This document shows positions 21,597 to 29,391 of a DNA stretch of 29,391 nucleotides, in pieces. Both the position numbers and the translations under genes were made by a program. This DNA comes from JBDKVA01 sp039679375 (GTDB lineage Bacteria; Bacillota; Clostridia; Acetivibrionales; DTU013). Position 1 is the first letter of the stretch; the number at the start of each line of letters is the position of its first letter. The stretch lies in the NCBI GenBank assembly GCA_039679375.1, contig JBDKVA010000114.1, forward strand, positions 1-29,391, written 5' to 3'. Under the pieces are notes generated by a model, which worked only from the letters and a program-made list of their open reading frames with translations, ran no database searches and was not told where the DNA came from.

Positions 21597-23200
21597 CTCT
21601 TTGTAAGGATTCCATAAACCAGCCATATTCCAAGTACGGCTGCGCCGACGAAGCCGATGAAGCCTATAAGAGGGATGCCAGCTATTTTCGGTTTCATATC
21701 GGTGGTGCAAATCAGGCTTGAAGCAATGATCAGCGCGGCGCTTATATTGGATATGACAAGCTTATCCATCATTCGCCTTACATCCCTGAGAGTTTCATCC
21801 GCGCCGGACAGCTCCATGTTCAGCTTTGTCTGCCCCTTAATGGACATTTTTAAAATGTCAGATAACTGGGCAGGGATGTCCATTGATTTTTTAAAGAATG
21901 TGTATGCGGATTTTCCGGTATGCCGAAGCTCCTTTTTGATATCAAAGTCGGCAAAGGCGAATTTTGAAAGATGGCCGGATACAACCTGTATGAAATTGAC
22001 ATCGGGGCAGCAGACGCTCAGTACGCCTTCGATGGTAACCAGTCCGCGGACGAGCATGCTGATGCCGGAGGGCATGGCGATATGATGCTCTTTCGCAAGA
22101 TTCTGCATTTCACTGAGCAGTTTACCCAGATTGATGTTGCTCAGGTTCATATTGCCGTATTTGGTCAGCATGTCGTCGATATCCGTATACAGCCGTGCGT
22201 GATTGATTCGTTCCTTTACCTCGCCCATAGTCAATAGAGTGCTTTTAAGCTCAAATACATCATGGCTGACCATTGATTTTACAATGCTTTTAAAAAGCTC
22301 CCTGTCATAATTGGACAATTTACCGACCATGCCAAGATCGAGCCAAACAATCTTACCGTCGCGGAGCCATATATTGCCCGGATGCGGATCAGCATGAAAA
22401 AAGCCGTCGTCCAGGATCTGTTTGGTATAATTTTCAGCCAGATTTATACCGATCTCATTCATGTCATAACCCAATGCGGTCAATTTATCCACCTGGTCAA
22501 TCGGGATGCCTTCTACATATTCCATGACCAGCACTCTTGATGTTACAAGGTTATAGTCCACAGTCGGACAAGAAATGTATTCAATGGACCTGTTCAATTC
22601 CGCAAATTCCTTCAGATGTCTGGCTTCCTGCTGAAAGTCCATTTCCTGCTGTGAGGTGGCCCACAGCTCGTCGATGATCGCATTAAAATCAATCACATCT
22701 CCTGTAAGATTTATGATATTCAGCAGTTTTGCAGCTCTTCTCATCAGAACGATATCCTGTTTCATCGTTTCGCGGATATTTATGCGCTGAACCTTGACTG
22801 CTACTTTCCTGCTGTTCTTTAAATATGCGGTGTGAACCTGCGCGATCGATGCCGAACCGAGTGGTGTGAAGCTGAAATTTATAAAAAGTTCCTCAATCGG
22901 ATGTTTTAGTTCTGTTTCAACGATTTGCCTTACTTCCTCGGGAGTCATCGGCTTCACGTCAGCCCTAAGTTTCATCAGTTCATCACAATAGCTTTGAGGA
23001 AGCATGTCGGAGCGCATGGACATGATCTGGCCTATTTTAACATAAGTAGGTCCCAGATCTTCCAGAATGTTTCTAAGCTTCTCCGGCGAAACGCCGTGAA
23101 TGATATTGTGGCGTTTTAAAACAGCCAGTATCTCCTGCATTCTGCCGGAATGACGAGCTTCGGCATCGTTTTTATTTCCCTTGGCTTTTTTATAAACCAT
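21587..23200 (-). CDS. AarF/UbiB (ABC1) family atypical kinase-like protein
   Basis: 537 residues. The family's N-terminal KxGQ motif is LGPTYVKIGQIMSMRSDMLP (about 49-68). The unusual Ala-rich nucleotide loop is GSASIAQVH. The catalytic and metal motifs are FFHADPHPGN and WLDLGMVG. Two hydrophobic helices close the protein (SAALIIASSLI and IGFIGFVGAAVLGIWLVYGI). In ubiquinone-making bacteria UbiB helps quinone synthesis; in anaerobes without ubiquinone its role is unknown, perhaps in isoprenoid or membrane lipid handling. GGAGTAACCG precedes the ATG. It is a single gene on the reverse strand. A palindrome (HB, copy 2) about 80 nt upstream offers an extended -10. Confidence 0.88.
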   Translation of the reverse strand: MVYKKAKGNKNDAEARHSGRMQEILAVLKRHNIIHGVSPEKLRNILEDLGPTYVKIGQIMSMRSDMLPQSYCDELMKLRADVKPMTPEEVRQIVETELKHPIEELFINFSFTPLGSASIAQVHTAYLKNSRKVAVKVQRINIRETMKQDIVLMRRAAKLLNIINLTGDVIDFNAIIDELWATSQQEMDFQQEARHLKEFAELNRSIEYISCPTVDYNLVTSRVLVMEYVEGIPIDQVDKLTALGYDMNEIGINLAENYTKQILDDGFFHADPHPGNIWLRDGKIVWLDLGMVGKLSNYDRELFKSIVKSMVSHDVFELKSTLLTMGEVKERINHARLYTDIDDMLTKYGNMNLSNINLGKLLSEMQNLAKEHHIAMPSGISMLVRGLVTIEGVLSVCCPDVNFIQVVSGHLSKFAFADFDIKKELRHTGKSAYTFFKKSMDIPAQLSDILKMSIKGQTKLNMELSGADETLRDVRRMMDKLVISNISAALIIASSLICTTDMKPKIAGIPLIGFIGFVGAAVLGIWLVYGILTKRKN

Positions 23201-23280
23201 CGGTTACTCCATCGGCATCAAAGCTATTATTTATTGGTATGGCCCTATTTTAACGCTTTAATGCATCAATATTTTTGCTT

Positions 23281-23357
23281 ACATTATATCATGATTTCCG
23301 CAGAAATCTTAATATAATGTATTTGCATTTCAGCTTATTAGGCAGATACGTTATATC
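23281..23357. repeat. HB-HA palindrome pair, copy 2
   Basis: HB' is ACATTATATCATGATTTC (23281-23298) against 23303-23320, imperfect in the middle. HA' is ATATAATGTATTTGC (23312-23326) against GCAGATACGTTATATC (23342-23357), with G-U pairs. Relative to copy 1 the whole is inverted, the GC-rich insert is absent and HA' and HB' overlap. The reverse strand carries TGATATAAT (23291-23283) facing the aarF-like gene. The remaining bases of 23201-23443 show nothing else clear. Confidence 0.75.
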
Positions 23358-23443
23358 ATTTCAACTGAACATATCAACGCTCGGCAGAGGGCATACTAAA
23401 AAAAAGAAAAGAATTTGCTCGTTTAAAGATATCGAGGTTGCAT

Positions 23444-24376
23444 ATGAGAGTGACAAAATATATTTTTACAGTCTGCCTCCTTTTACTGTGCGTTTTATTC
23501 GCTAATGGCATATATGCCATGCTGGAGCCTGCGACCGGCCGGCAGTCACCTGCGCCGATCACTGCGGACCGTACGGGGATAAACCTGCTGGAGCATGAAT
23601 ATAGGCATAACGAGAGCAGTACAAACGAAGAGAATCCATTAAACTTATTGGTGCTGGGACTTGACAGGGACGGGACACGATGCGACGTCATCATGCTGTT
23701 CAATTTTGATCCGGGCCTGTCCAGGCTGAATATTCTTTCCATAGCAAGAGATACCAGAGTTCGAAAGGATGGCAAATACGGCAGGATCAATGCATTGTAC
23801 TCAAAGGGCGAGGAGAAGATGGTCGCAGAAAAAGTGACTGAAATAACCGGATTGCCTGTCCATTACTATATCACAATGGATTTCAGGGGATTTCGGAGGC
23901 TTGTGGATACGCTGGGAGGCGTCGAATTCTATGTACCATTCAGGATGGACTACGATGACCCGACCCAGAACCTTCACATCCACCTTAAAAAGGGCAGGCA
24001 GCTGCTCAACGGAGTGAAGGCTGAACAGCTTGTCCGGTATAGAAAGGGCAATTACTCAGGGCAGGGTTATTCCGAGGGCGATATCGGCAGGATTGGAATG
24101 CAGCAGGATTTCATAAAGGCGCTGATCGAGCAGAAATTGAGCATACGGTACATCTCAAGGGCGGATGAACTGTTTGCTATCATGAAAGAGTATATCCATA
24201 CGAATCTGACTATTTCGGATATTACTCACTACCTTGGAAGTGTAAGCAAAATTAAAAGCAGTGAAACAGGGACCTATACTTTGCCCGGTGACAGCCAGAT
24301 GATAGGGGACGTCTGGTATTACATCCTCAACAACAAAGAAACAGCAAATATGATCAGTAATCATTTTTATCGCTGA
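23444..24376 (+). CDS. LytR-CpsA-Psr (LCP) family protein
   Basis: About 310 residues. A short basic start and one membrane helix (YIFTVCLLLLCVLFANGIYAM) place the rest outside the cell. The LCP domain is recognised by LLVLGLDRDGTRCDVIMLF, ILSIARDTRV, GRINALYSKG, DFRGFRRLVDTLGGVEFYV and RIGMQQDFIKAL, with the arginines and aspartates that bind polyprenyl pyrophosphate. LCP enzymes attach teichoic acids or capsule polymers to peptidoglycan. The ATG at 23444 has GAGG 6 nt upstream; the TTG at 23438 overlaps that site. The exporter operon 150 nt downstream has its own control region, so the two need not be linked. Confidence 0.9.
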   Translation: MRVTKYIFTVCLLLLCVLFANGIYAMLEPATGRQSPAPITADRTGINLLEHEYRHNESSTNEENPLNLLVLGLDRDGTRCDVIMLFNFDPGLSRLNILSIARDTRVRKDGKYGRINALYSKGEEKMVAEKVTEITGLPVHYYITMDFRGFRRLVDTLGGVEFYVPFRMDYDDPTQNLHIHLKKGRQLLNGVKAEQLVRYRKGNYSGQGYSEGDIGRIGMQQDFIKALIEQKLSIRYISRADELFAIMKEYIHTNLTISDITHYLGSVSKIKSSETGTYTLPGDSQMIGDVWYYILNNKETANMISNHFYR

Positions 24377-24454
24377 CCGCAGGTGTTTTTACTCTTTTTC
24401 TGCCGGATCAAATTCATAGATTGTTTACAATTAAAGTTATTTCAACAAACTATT

Positions 24455-24471
24455 TTTAAGGTAATTTTAAG
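24455..24471 (+). promoter_or_regulatory. CiaR-like response-regulator box TTTAAG-N5-TTTAAG
   Basis: TTTAAG (24455-24460), GTAAT, TTTAAG (24466-24471), within a longer repeat TTTTAAGGT with period 11. This is the spacing of direct repeats bound by OmpR/PhoB-type regulators and matches the CiaR box of streptococci. A weak -10 (TATGAA, 24477-24482) follows. It lies 54 nt before the start of the MFP gene. Confidence 0.55.
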
Positions 24472-24525
24472 GTTTGTATGAAAAAATGAAGAAAAAGGTA
24501 AAGACAGGATTGGGGAGGTATATCA

Positions 24526-26628
24526 ATGAACACAGTAACACCTGGTACGGGGCGGATTGTCCCTAAAAAAAAGAAAAAGGTCAAAATTATTGCTATATGC
24601 CTGATTGTGGCTTTGCTGGCAGGCGGCGCATATGTATTCATCCGGGTCAGAGGAAGCAAATCCGATGGAGCAGTTGCCCAGAGGACGACAAGGGTCATCA
24701 GGGGTACACTGACCGACAGTATAGCCGGCTCGGCGCCTATCCAGTCATCAAACCGCAGTGAGCTGTCACCGAAGGTTACAGCAACTTTAGAACAAATTAA
24801 ATGCAAGGAAGGAGATCAGGTTAAAGCAGGGGATGTACTGTTCGTGCTTGACAACACCGATGCACTGCTGAATATAGAAAACGCGGAGAATAGCATCGAT
24901 CAAATGCAACTGACTCTTGACAGCACGGCGAAAAGTGTGAGCGGATTGACCGTGGAAGCGCCCTATGCCGGACAGGTCACTAATATCAATGTGAAGCTCG
25001 GTGATGAAGTGAATAAGGGAGGAGCCCTGCTGACAATAACAGATGTGTCAAAGCTGAATGTGACGTTACCTTTCAGCGGACAGGAAGTCCGGAACATAAC
25101 TGTCGGGCAGGCCGCTGTGGTATATCTGCAGGATCTCATGCTTTCAGTCAATGGAACTGTTACATATAAAAGCAGCAAACCATATTCATCTGCTTCCGGC
25201 GGTGAATTGTACAATGTGGAAATTACGATCAACAACCCCGGTTCGCTTGAAGAGGGTATGAAAGCTACTGCCGAAATATCGGCAGGAAGTGCTTTATTAA
25301 ATAGCGTAAGCAGCGGCACGATTTCCTACATAAATAACAAAGTGATAAAAAGTGATGCTGGCGGCACGGTGGTTGGTCTGAATATAAGAGAAAATGAATT
25401 TGTCAACACCGGTGATGTGCTGTTGAAACTGGAGAATGATGATTTATTGGTCACATCGTCTTCAAATGAAATGAAAATGGAGAATCTGAAGGCTCAACTG
25501 GAGATCCAGAAGAAACAGCTTACATATTATACGATTACGGCGCCATTTGACGGCACCATCACAAAGCTGGGTTCAGCAAATGAAGGAGATACGGTAAAAC
25601 AGGGTGAAACGCTGGCAGTTGTATCCGATATGGGGCATCTTGAATTTTCCATATCAATCGATGAGCTGGATATATCACAGATAGCAGCAGGCCAGACAGT
25701 GGAAATAACAGCGGACGCGATTGAAGAATCAGCTGAGACTCCATTTGCCGGGAAGGTAAGCAAGGTGGCTATGGAAGGAACAAGTTCAAATGGCGTGACA
25801 ACTTATCCTGTAACGATTACAGTAGATGATTCGGCGGCAGGAAAGCTGAAGACCGGGATGAATATCGATGCGGAAATCATGATCAACGACAAGTCGGATG
25901 TCCTGATGGTCCCTGTGGAAGCAGTCACCAAAATGGGTGACAGGAGCTTTGTATATGTAGTTGGTACGGACAGTACAGCAGATCAGAGCGGACAGAGCGG
26001 TCTTAATAACCAAAGCGGTTCAGATAGTGCAGTCGGATCAGGAGGTACGGCAGGTGCAAATGGAGAGGCCGCTGCCCCGGGTGGATTTAACCGTGCAGGA
26101 AGAAATAGTGCCGGTAATTCGGCAACCGGCGCTGGCAACGGCAGTGTATCCGGAGCCGGCATGACGGGTGGCAGACCGCAGGGAGCACAGGCGCAGGATT
26201 CACAAACCCAGTCATCGCAAGCTCAGGGCGCACAGGCGCAGGATTCTCAGGATCAGTCTGTTCTGTCCGGCAGCAGTACACAGAATGGCGCCTCATCTCC
26301 GAATACGGATGTGAATAAACAGCAGGAAAACAGCAGTTCAACAAATACCGCAAAGAGCGACATTAACAGGATGGCTCAGAGGACAAAAGCCGACTCCTAT
26401 TATGCAGGTGCAACTTTGGTTATGGTTGAAACAGGTATCAGTAACGACACCTACATTGAAATAATAAGCGGGCTGACGGAAGGTCAGGAAATCGTTCTTC
26501 CCAAAACAAGCACAAGTACGGGAACAAGTTCAAGCAGCTTTTCGGGGAAAAGGGATAATATAATGGGCGCAGGCGGAATACAAGGCGGAGGCGGTATGCC
26601 GTCAGGCGGAGGGCCCGGCGGGTTCTGA
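24526..26628 (+). CDS. membrane fusion (HlyD/MacA-like) subunit of ABC exporter
   Basis: 700 residues, long for the family. A basic KKKKKVK start and a helix at about 20-40 (IAICLIVALLAGGAYVFI) anchor it. Two barrel-sandwich/lipoyl-like regions follow: one near 75-165 (IKCKEGDQVKAGDVLFVLDN) and a second near 275-375 (VVGLNIRENEFVNTGDVLLKL, ITAPFDGTITKLGS), then a beta-barrel (VEITADAIEESAETPF). A low-complexity Ser/Gly/Gln/Asn insert (about 482-610) interrupts the C-terminal domain, and the protein ends in a GGGG-rich tail. GGGGAGG precedes the ATG. It is first of three genes, with an ABC ATPase and a permease, like YknXYZ. The duplicated hairpin region and the insert are unusual. Confidence 0.88.
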   Translation: MNTVTPGTGRIVPKKKKKVKIIAICLIVALLAGGAYVFIRVRGSKSDGAVAQRTTRVIRGTLTDSIAGSAPIQSSNRSELSPKVTATLEQIKCKEGDQVKAGDVLFVLDNTDALLNIENAENSIDQMQLTLDSTAKSVSGLTVEAPYAGQVTNINVKLGDEVNKGGALLTITDVSKLNVTLPFSGQEVRNITVGQAAVVYLQDLMLSVNGTVTYKSSKPYSSASGGELYNVEITINNPGSLEEGMKATAEISAGSALLNSVSSGTISYINNKVIKSDAGGTVVGLNIRENEFVNTGDVLLKLENDDLLVTSSSNEMKMENLKAQLEIQKKQLTYYTITAPFDGTITKLGSANEGDTVKQGETLAVVSDMGHLEFSISIDELDISQIAAGQTVEITADAIEESAETPFAGKVSKVAMEGTSSNGVTTYPVTITVDDSAAGKLKTGMNIDAEIMINDKSDVLMVPVEAVTKMGDRSFVYVVGTDSTADQSGQSGLNNQSGSDSAVGSGGTAGANGEAAAPGGFNRAGRNSAGNSATGAGNGSVSGAGMTGGRPQGAQAQDSQTQSSQAQGAQAQDSQDQSVLSGSSTQNGASSPNTDVNKQQENSSSTNTAKSDINRMAQRTKADSYYAGATLVMVETGISNDTYIEIISGLTEGQEIVLPKTSTSTGTSSSSFSGKRDNIMGAGGIQGGGGMPSGGGPGGF
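26185..26246 (+). repeat. 17-bp direct repeat in the MFP low-complexity region
   Basis: GCACAGGCGCAGGATTC occurs at 26185-26201 and 26230-26246, a 45-bp period (15 codons), encoding AQAQDSQ twice. It shows that the insert has grown by in-frame duplication. Confidence 0.8.
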
Positions 26629-26652
26629 TTAATGAAATTTGGAGGTTAAAGA

Positions 26653-27330
26653 ATGATATCCTTAAAAAACATATACAAGACGTACAACATGGGAGAAAAC
26701 AATGTTAACGCCCTGTCCGGCATTTCACTGGAAATAGCGGCGCATGAGTTCGTAGCGATCGTAGGGCCCTCCGGTTCCGGCAAATCAACACTGATGAACA
26801 TACTGGGGTGTCTGGATGCTCCTACCTCGGGAAGCTATATGCTGGATGGCAATGAGATCAGTGGAATGAGTGACAATGAACTGGCTGAGATCCGTAATAC
26901 AAGGATAGGCTTCATATTTCAGGGCTTTAACCTTCTAAAAAAGCTCACTTCGATAGAAAACGTCGAATTGCCTCTGGTGTATCAGGGCGTCAGTCAAAAG
27001 GACAGGCACCTAAGGTCCATAGAAGCGTTGGAGGCTGTTGGGCTGGGAGACCGTATAAAACACACTCCCAATGAGCTTTCCGGAGGGCAGCAGCAAAGAG
27101 TAGCTATCGCCAGAGCGCTGGTCAGCAATCCGCCTATATTATTGGCTGATGAACCGACCGGAAATCTGGATTCCAAGTCAGGCCAGGAGATCATGAATAT
27201 TATGCATGATCTGCATAAAAAAGGGAATACGATCGTACTGATCACCCATGACAATCATATTGCCATGCAGGCCGAAAGGGTCATCAGAATCATCGACGGG
27301 CAAATATCCGAAGACAGGGAGGCGAGCTGA
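26653..27330 (+). CDS. ABC transporter ATP-binding protein (MacB/LolD-like)
   Basis: 225 residues. Walker A is GPSGSGKST (38-46), the Q-loop is Gln90 (FIFQGFNLL), the signature is LSGGQQQRVAIARAL (142-156), Walker B is ILLADEPTGNLDS (162-174) and the H-loop is His199 (ITHD). It powers the exporter made with the flanking MFP and permease. GGAGG lies before the ATG, 24 nt after the MFP stop, and its own stop directly abuts the permease ATG. All catalytic residues are intact. Confidence 0.95.
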   Translation: MISLKNIYKTYNMGENNVNALSGISLEIAAHEFVAIVGPSGSGKSTLMNILGCLDAPTSGSYMLDGNEISGMSDNELAEIRNTRIGFIFQGFNLLKKLTSIENVELPLVYQGVSQKDRHLRSIEALEAVGLGDRIKHTPNELSGGQQQRVAIARALVSNPPILLADEPTGNLDSKSGQEIMNIMHDLHKKGNTIVLITHDNHIAMQAERVIRIIDGQISEDREAS

Positions 27331-28515
27331 ATGGGTTTTATAGAAGCGTATAAAATGGCTATCAAAAGCATACTCAGTAAAAAAGGCCGCTCCTTCCTTA
27401 CCATGCTGGGCGTCATAATCGGCGTAGGCGCAGTTATTGCAGCTGTTGCGTATGCACAGGGCACCACCAAAAACATAACGGATTCCATATCCAGCATGGG
27501 CTCCAATCTGATACAGATCAGTATTACGGGCAGGGGAAGCAATAGGAAGGTCTCCTACGATCAACTGAAGACGTTCTCCGAGGAAAATAGCGGTACGATC
27601 AGCGGGATAGCGCCCCAATTGTCCACGTCGGGCATTACAGTCAAAAAGGGCTCGCTGAGCATGAAAACCACAACAATGATGGGTACTTCTCCTGAGTACG
27701 AGGAGATAAACAGCAGGCCGATATCTTCCGGCCGGTTTCTGATCGATAGCGATGTTGAAAACAGGTCAAAGGTGGCAGTGATCGGAACGGCAGTTGTCAA
27801 TACACTTTTTGCCGGTGAAGAACCGATCGGCCAGAAGATTAAAATCAATGGCACGATATTTACTGTAATCGGTGTGCTGGCGGAACTGGAATCAGGTGAG
27901 ACCAGCACCCAGGATGATTACATCATTGTACCTGTAACTGCGGCACAGAGGCTGGGCAGGAACACTACGATCCGCAATTTCTCAGTGCAGGCGGTCAATT
28001 CCGAGGATGTTGATGCGGTAGTAGAAAAACTGGAAGCCTTTTTACTTGATATTTATAAAAGCGAAGATGCCTACAGAGTGACTAACTCGGAACAGATGCT
28101 TGAAACGCTTGATGAAGTCACCGGTACAATGATGGCAATGCTTGGCGGTATAGCGGCTATCTCTCTTGTTGTAGGCGGCATCGGCATTATGAATATCATG
28201 CTCGTATCCGTGACGGAAAGAACACGTGAGATCGGAATCAGGAAAGCGATCGGAGCGAAAAGGAAGAATATATTGGTTCAGTTTTTGATTGAAGCTATTA
28301 TGATTACGGGATTAGGAGGTTTATTGGGCGTTTTGGCCGGCGCGTGCGTCATCAAATTCATCTTCGGGGGCTTTGACCTTGTGCCTGAGGCATATTCACC
28401 CTTCTGGATGATTACGTCATTCGGCATATCGCTGCTTGTGGGAGTTATCTTTGGCATGTTCCCCGCTGCAAAGGCGGCGAACCTTAATCCGATAGAAGCG
28501 TTGAGATTCGAGTAG
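27331..28515 (+). CDS. ABC transporter permease (MacB/YknZ-like)
   Basis: 394 residues. A first helix (FLTMLGVIIGVGAVIAAVAYA, about 24-44) is followed by a large extracellular MacB_PCD domain (about 45-265) and a C-terminal FtsX domain with three helices: IAAISLVVGGIGIMNIMLV, ITGLGGLLGVLAGACVIKF and FWMITSFGISLLVGVIFGMF. VSVTERTREIGIRKAIGA and PAAKAANLNPIEALR are family signatures. With the ATPase and MFP it likely exports a peptide, antibiotic or lipid-like compound, often a self-protection or cell-envelope stress function in Firmicutes. The substrate is unknown. It is the last gene of the operon. Confidence 0.93.
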   Translation: MGFIEAYKMAIKSILSKKGRSFLTMLGVIIGVGAVIAAVAYAQGTTKNITDSISSMGSNLIQISITGRGSNRKVSYDQLKTFSEENSGTISGIAPQLSTSGITVKKGSLSMKTTTMMGTSPEYEEINSRPISSGRFLIDSDVENRSKVAVIGTAVVNTLFAGEEPIGQKIKINGTIFTVIGVLAELESGETSTQDDYIIVPVTAAQRLGRNTTIRNFSVQAVNSEDVDAVVEKLEAFLLDIYKSEDAYRVTNSEQMLETLDEVTGTMMAMLGGIAAISLVVGGIGIMNIMLVSVTERTREIGIRKAIGAKRKNILVQFLIEAIMITGLGGLLGVLAGACVIKFIFGGFDLVPEAYSPFWMITSFGISLLVGVIFGMFPAAKAANLNPIEALRFE

Positions 28516-28606
28516 GGGCGATCACTGATCGCCCGCTTGACTTAAGGGTGATCACCGGCCGGATTTGTTAGGGCGACCGCCGGCCGGTGTGATCATTGGT
28601 TGCCCT
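28516..28606. repeat. dense inverted-repeat array between convergent genes
   Basis: Three nested stems: GGGCGAT (28516-28522) with ATCGCCC (28528-28534); TGATCACCGGCCGG (28549-28562) with CCGGCCGGTGTGATCA (28580-28595, 2-nt bulge); and AGGGCGACC (28570-28578) with GGTTGCCCT (28598-28606, one G-U). The GGGCGATCA-type words look like a genome-wide intergenic repeat. It lies between the permease and the reverse-strand flavoprotein and may serve as a two-way terminator. Confidence 0.75.
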
Positions 28607-28616
28607 ATTGATTATA

Positions 28617-29391
28617 CTAGTAAATATTGCCATTCAAACGGTAACTACGCCATATGTTTTCAAAAAAATCATCTTCCTTGGGGATTGACCTGACTTTCCG
28701 CCAATTGAAGGAGCACCTTCCGTCTGCATACTTTACTTCCTGTACCAGATCTCTCCTGGAGCCGTCGTCTAGAGTGAACTTAAATATCTCAGGAAGGTTT
28801 TCATAAGGGCGTTTACCATTATTGTCGGAGTAAAGTGCGGAACCGCGGCTCTTTCCGCCATTCTCCGCATAGTCGGCCATTGCGCTTAAATATACATACT
28901 GACATATCAGCATATCATAAAGTCTGTATACCTTGGATAAGTGACTGCAGTCATCAATCCGGACGATGTCCTGAAAGTTTTGAAGCTCTTTTGCAATCTC
29001 CTCAATAGCATTCTTTATTCCATTGCTGTCGCGGATTGCGGCTCCGACCCTGCTCATTCTTTTTGCAGTGTTATTCCATATCTCGGATACATTATTTCCT
29101 CCGCCTGCTGCCAAATCGCACAGAGAGGTTGCCTTATCCACCTTATCGAAAACCGCATCTTTGAATTTTTCGAAAGCCGTAGGTTCGCCCTGGCAGTTAC
29201 GGGCTATGAACTGAGCAGCCCTTGTGGATCCTGCCTGTCCGGCGTTGAGCGCACTTCCGCCGGCACGATAAACGCCGTGGCTTGCACTGACCTCCCCGGC
29301 GGCAAAAAATCCTTCTATGTTGGTCTGCCACCATTTATCAATACCAAGACCACCATTATTATGCTGCGCACATAATGCGATCTCCAAAGGT
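28617..29391 (-). CDS. fumarate-reductase-type FAD-binding protein, C-terminal part (5' end outside window)
   Basis: About 258 residues are visible; the reverse-strand frame stays open past the right edge, so the N-terminal FAD Rossmann domain is missing. CAQHNNGGLGIDKWWQTNIEGFFAAGEVSASHGVYRAGGSALNA (given here in pieces: CAQHNNGGLGIDKWW, NIEGFFAAGEV, HGVYRAGGSALNAGQ) matches the C-terminal end of the FAD-binding domain in succinate dehydrogenase/fumarate reductase flavoproteins. The rest resembles their helical C-terminal domain. Whether it reduces fumarate or another organic acid is unknown. A TTG at 29387 is internal, not a real start. Confidence 0.8.
   Translation of the reverse strand, partial: PLEIALCAQHNNGGLGIDKWWQTNIEGFFAAGEVSASHGVYRAGGSALNAGQAGSTRAAQFIARNCQGEPTAFEKFKDAVFDKVDKATSLCDLAAGGGNNVSEIWNNTAKRMSRVGAAIRDSNGIKNAIEEIAKELQNFQDIVRIDDCSHLSKVYRLYDMLICQYVYLSAMADYAENGGKSRGSALYSDNNGKRPYENLPEIFKFTLDDGSRRDLVQEVKYADGRCSFNWRKVRSIPKEDDFFENIWRSYRLNGNIY

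Overview
This window looks like chromosomal DNA of an anaerobic, low-to-mid-GC, Gram-positive bacterium of the class Clostridia. The evidence is strong AGGAGG-type ribosome binding sites, a butyrate kinase/phosphate butyryltransferase pair, the DapL route to diaminopimelate, a CooT/DUF3842 pair, an ECF-transporter S component, an LCP cell-wall protein and a YknXYZ/MacB-like efflux operon. The genus cannot be fixed from the sequence alone. There are no ribosomal RNAs, CRISPR arrays, transposases or integrases. Every function given is a homology call made by eye, without database searches.

Layout. (1) 1-3857 is a cell-surface/glycan-like patch: the 3' part of a protein with a long Thr-Ser hexamer-repeat stalk and a Cys-rich C-terminal domain, then two reverse-strand glycosyltransferases (GT4-like, and a GT2 with a GWGxED motif), then a SAM methyltransferase. 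(2) 3948-6700 carries a MATE and an MFS exporter. (3) 6759-7170 is a tRNA-Glu/Asp/Thr cluster with a near-consensus promoter and a terminator. It is followed by a small region with phased TTGTGAA repeats and a frameshifted ORF that looks like the scar of an integrated element. (4) 7874-11212 has a GH172 (DUF2961) glycosidase, a LarA-family nickel racemase and a membrane-anchored two-repeat protein. (5) 11393-13962 is buk-ptb-ilvN. (6) 14105-15259 is an aldo/keto reductase with a ferredoxin-like tail. (7) 15288-16623 is an ECF S component with a structured leader that may attenuate transcription, overlapping a second methyltransferase. (8) 16633-17439 is a dense palindromic element followed by DUF3842-CooT, then tRNA-Tyr. 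(9) 17725-19127 (reverse) is a DUF4380-like protein and GtrA. (10) 19216-21534 is dapF-dapL, the last steps to LL-/meso-diaminopimelate, with a shared 15-nt element in both leaders. (11) 21587-23200 (reverse) is an AarF/UbiB-type kinase-like protein. (12) 23444-28515 is an LCP protein and then an MFP-ABC-permease efflux operon behind a CiaR-like TTTAAG-N5-TTTAAG box. (13) The right edge is the C-terminal part of a fumarate-reductase-type flavoprotein.

The most notable non-genic signals are: a two-copy HA-HB palindrome module, one copy of which carries a 71-nt GC-rich hairpin bounded by an 8-bp direct repeat; the dapF/dapL leader repeat and 20-bp palindrome; the duplicated terminator arm in the ECF leader; and the helically phased TTGTGAA repeats beside tRNA-Thr.
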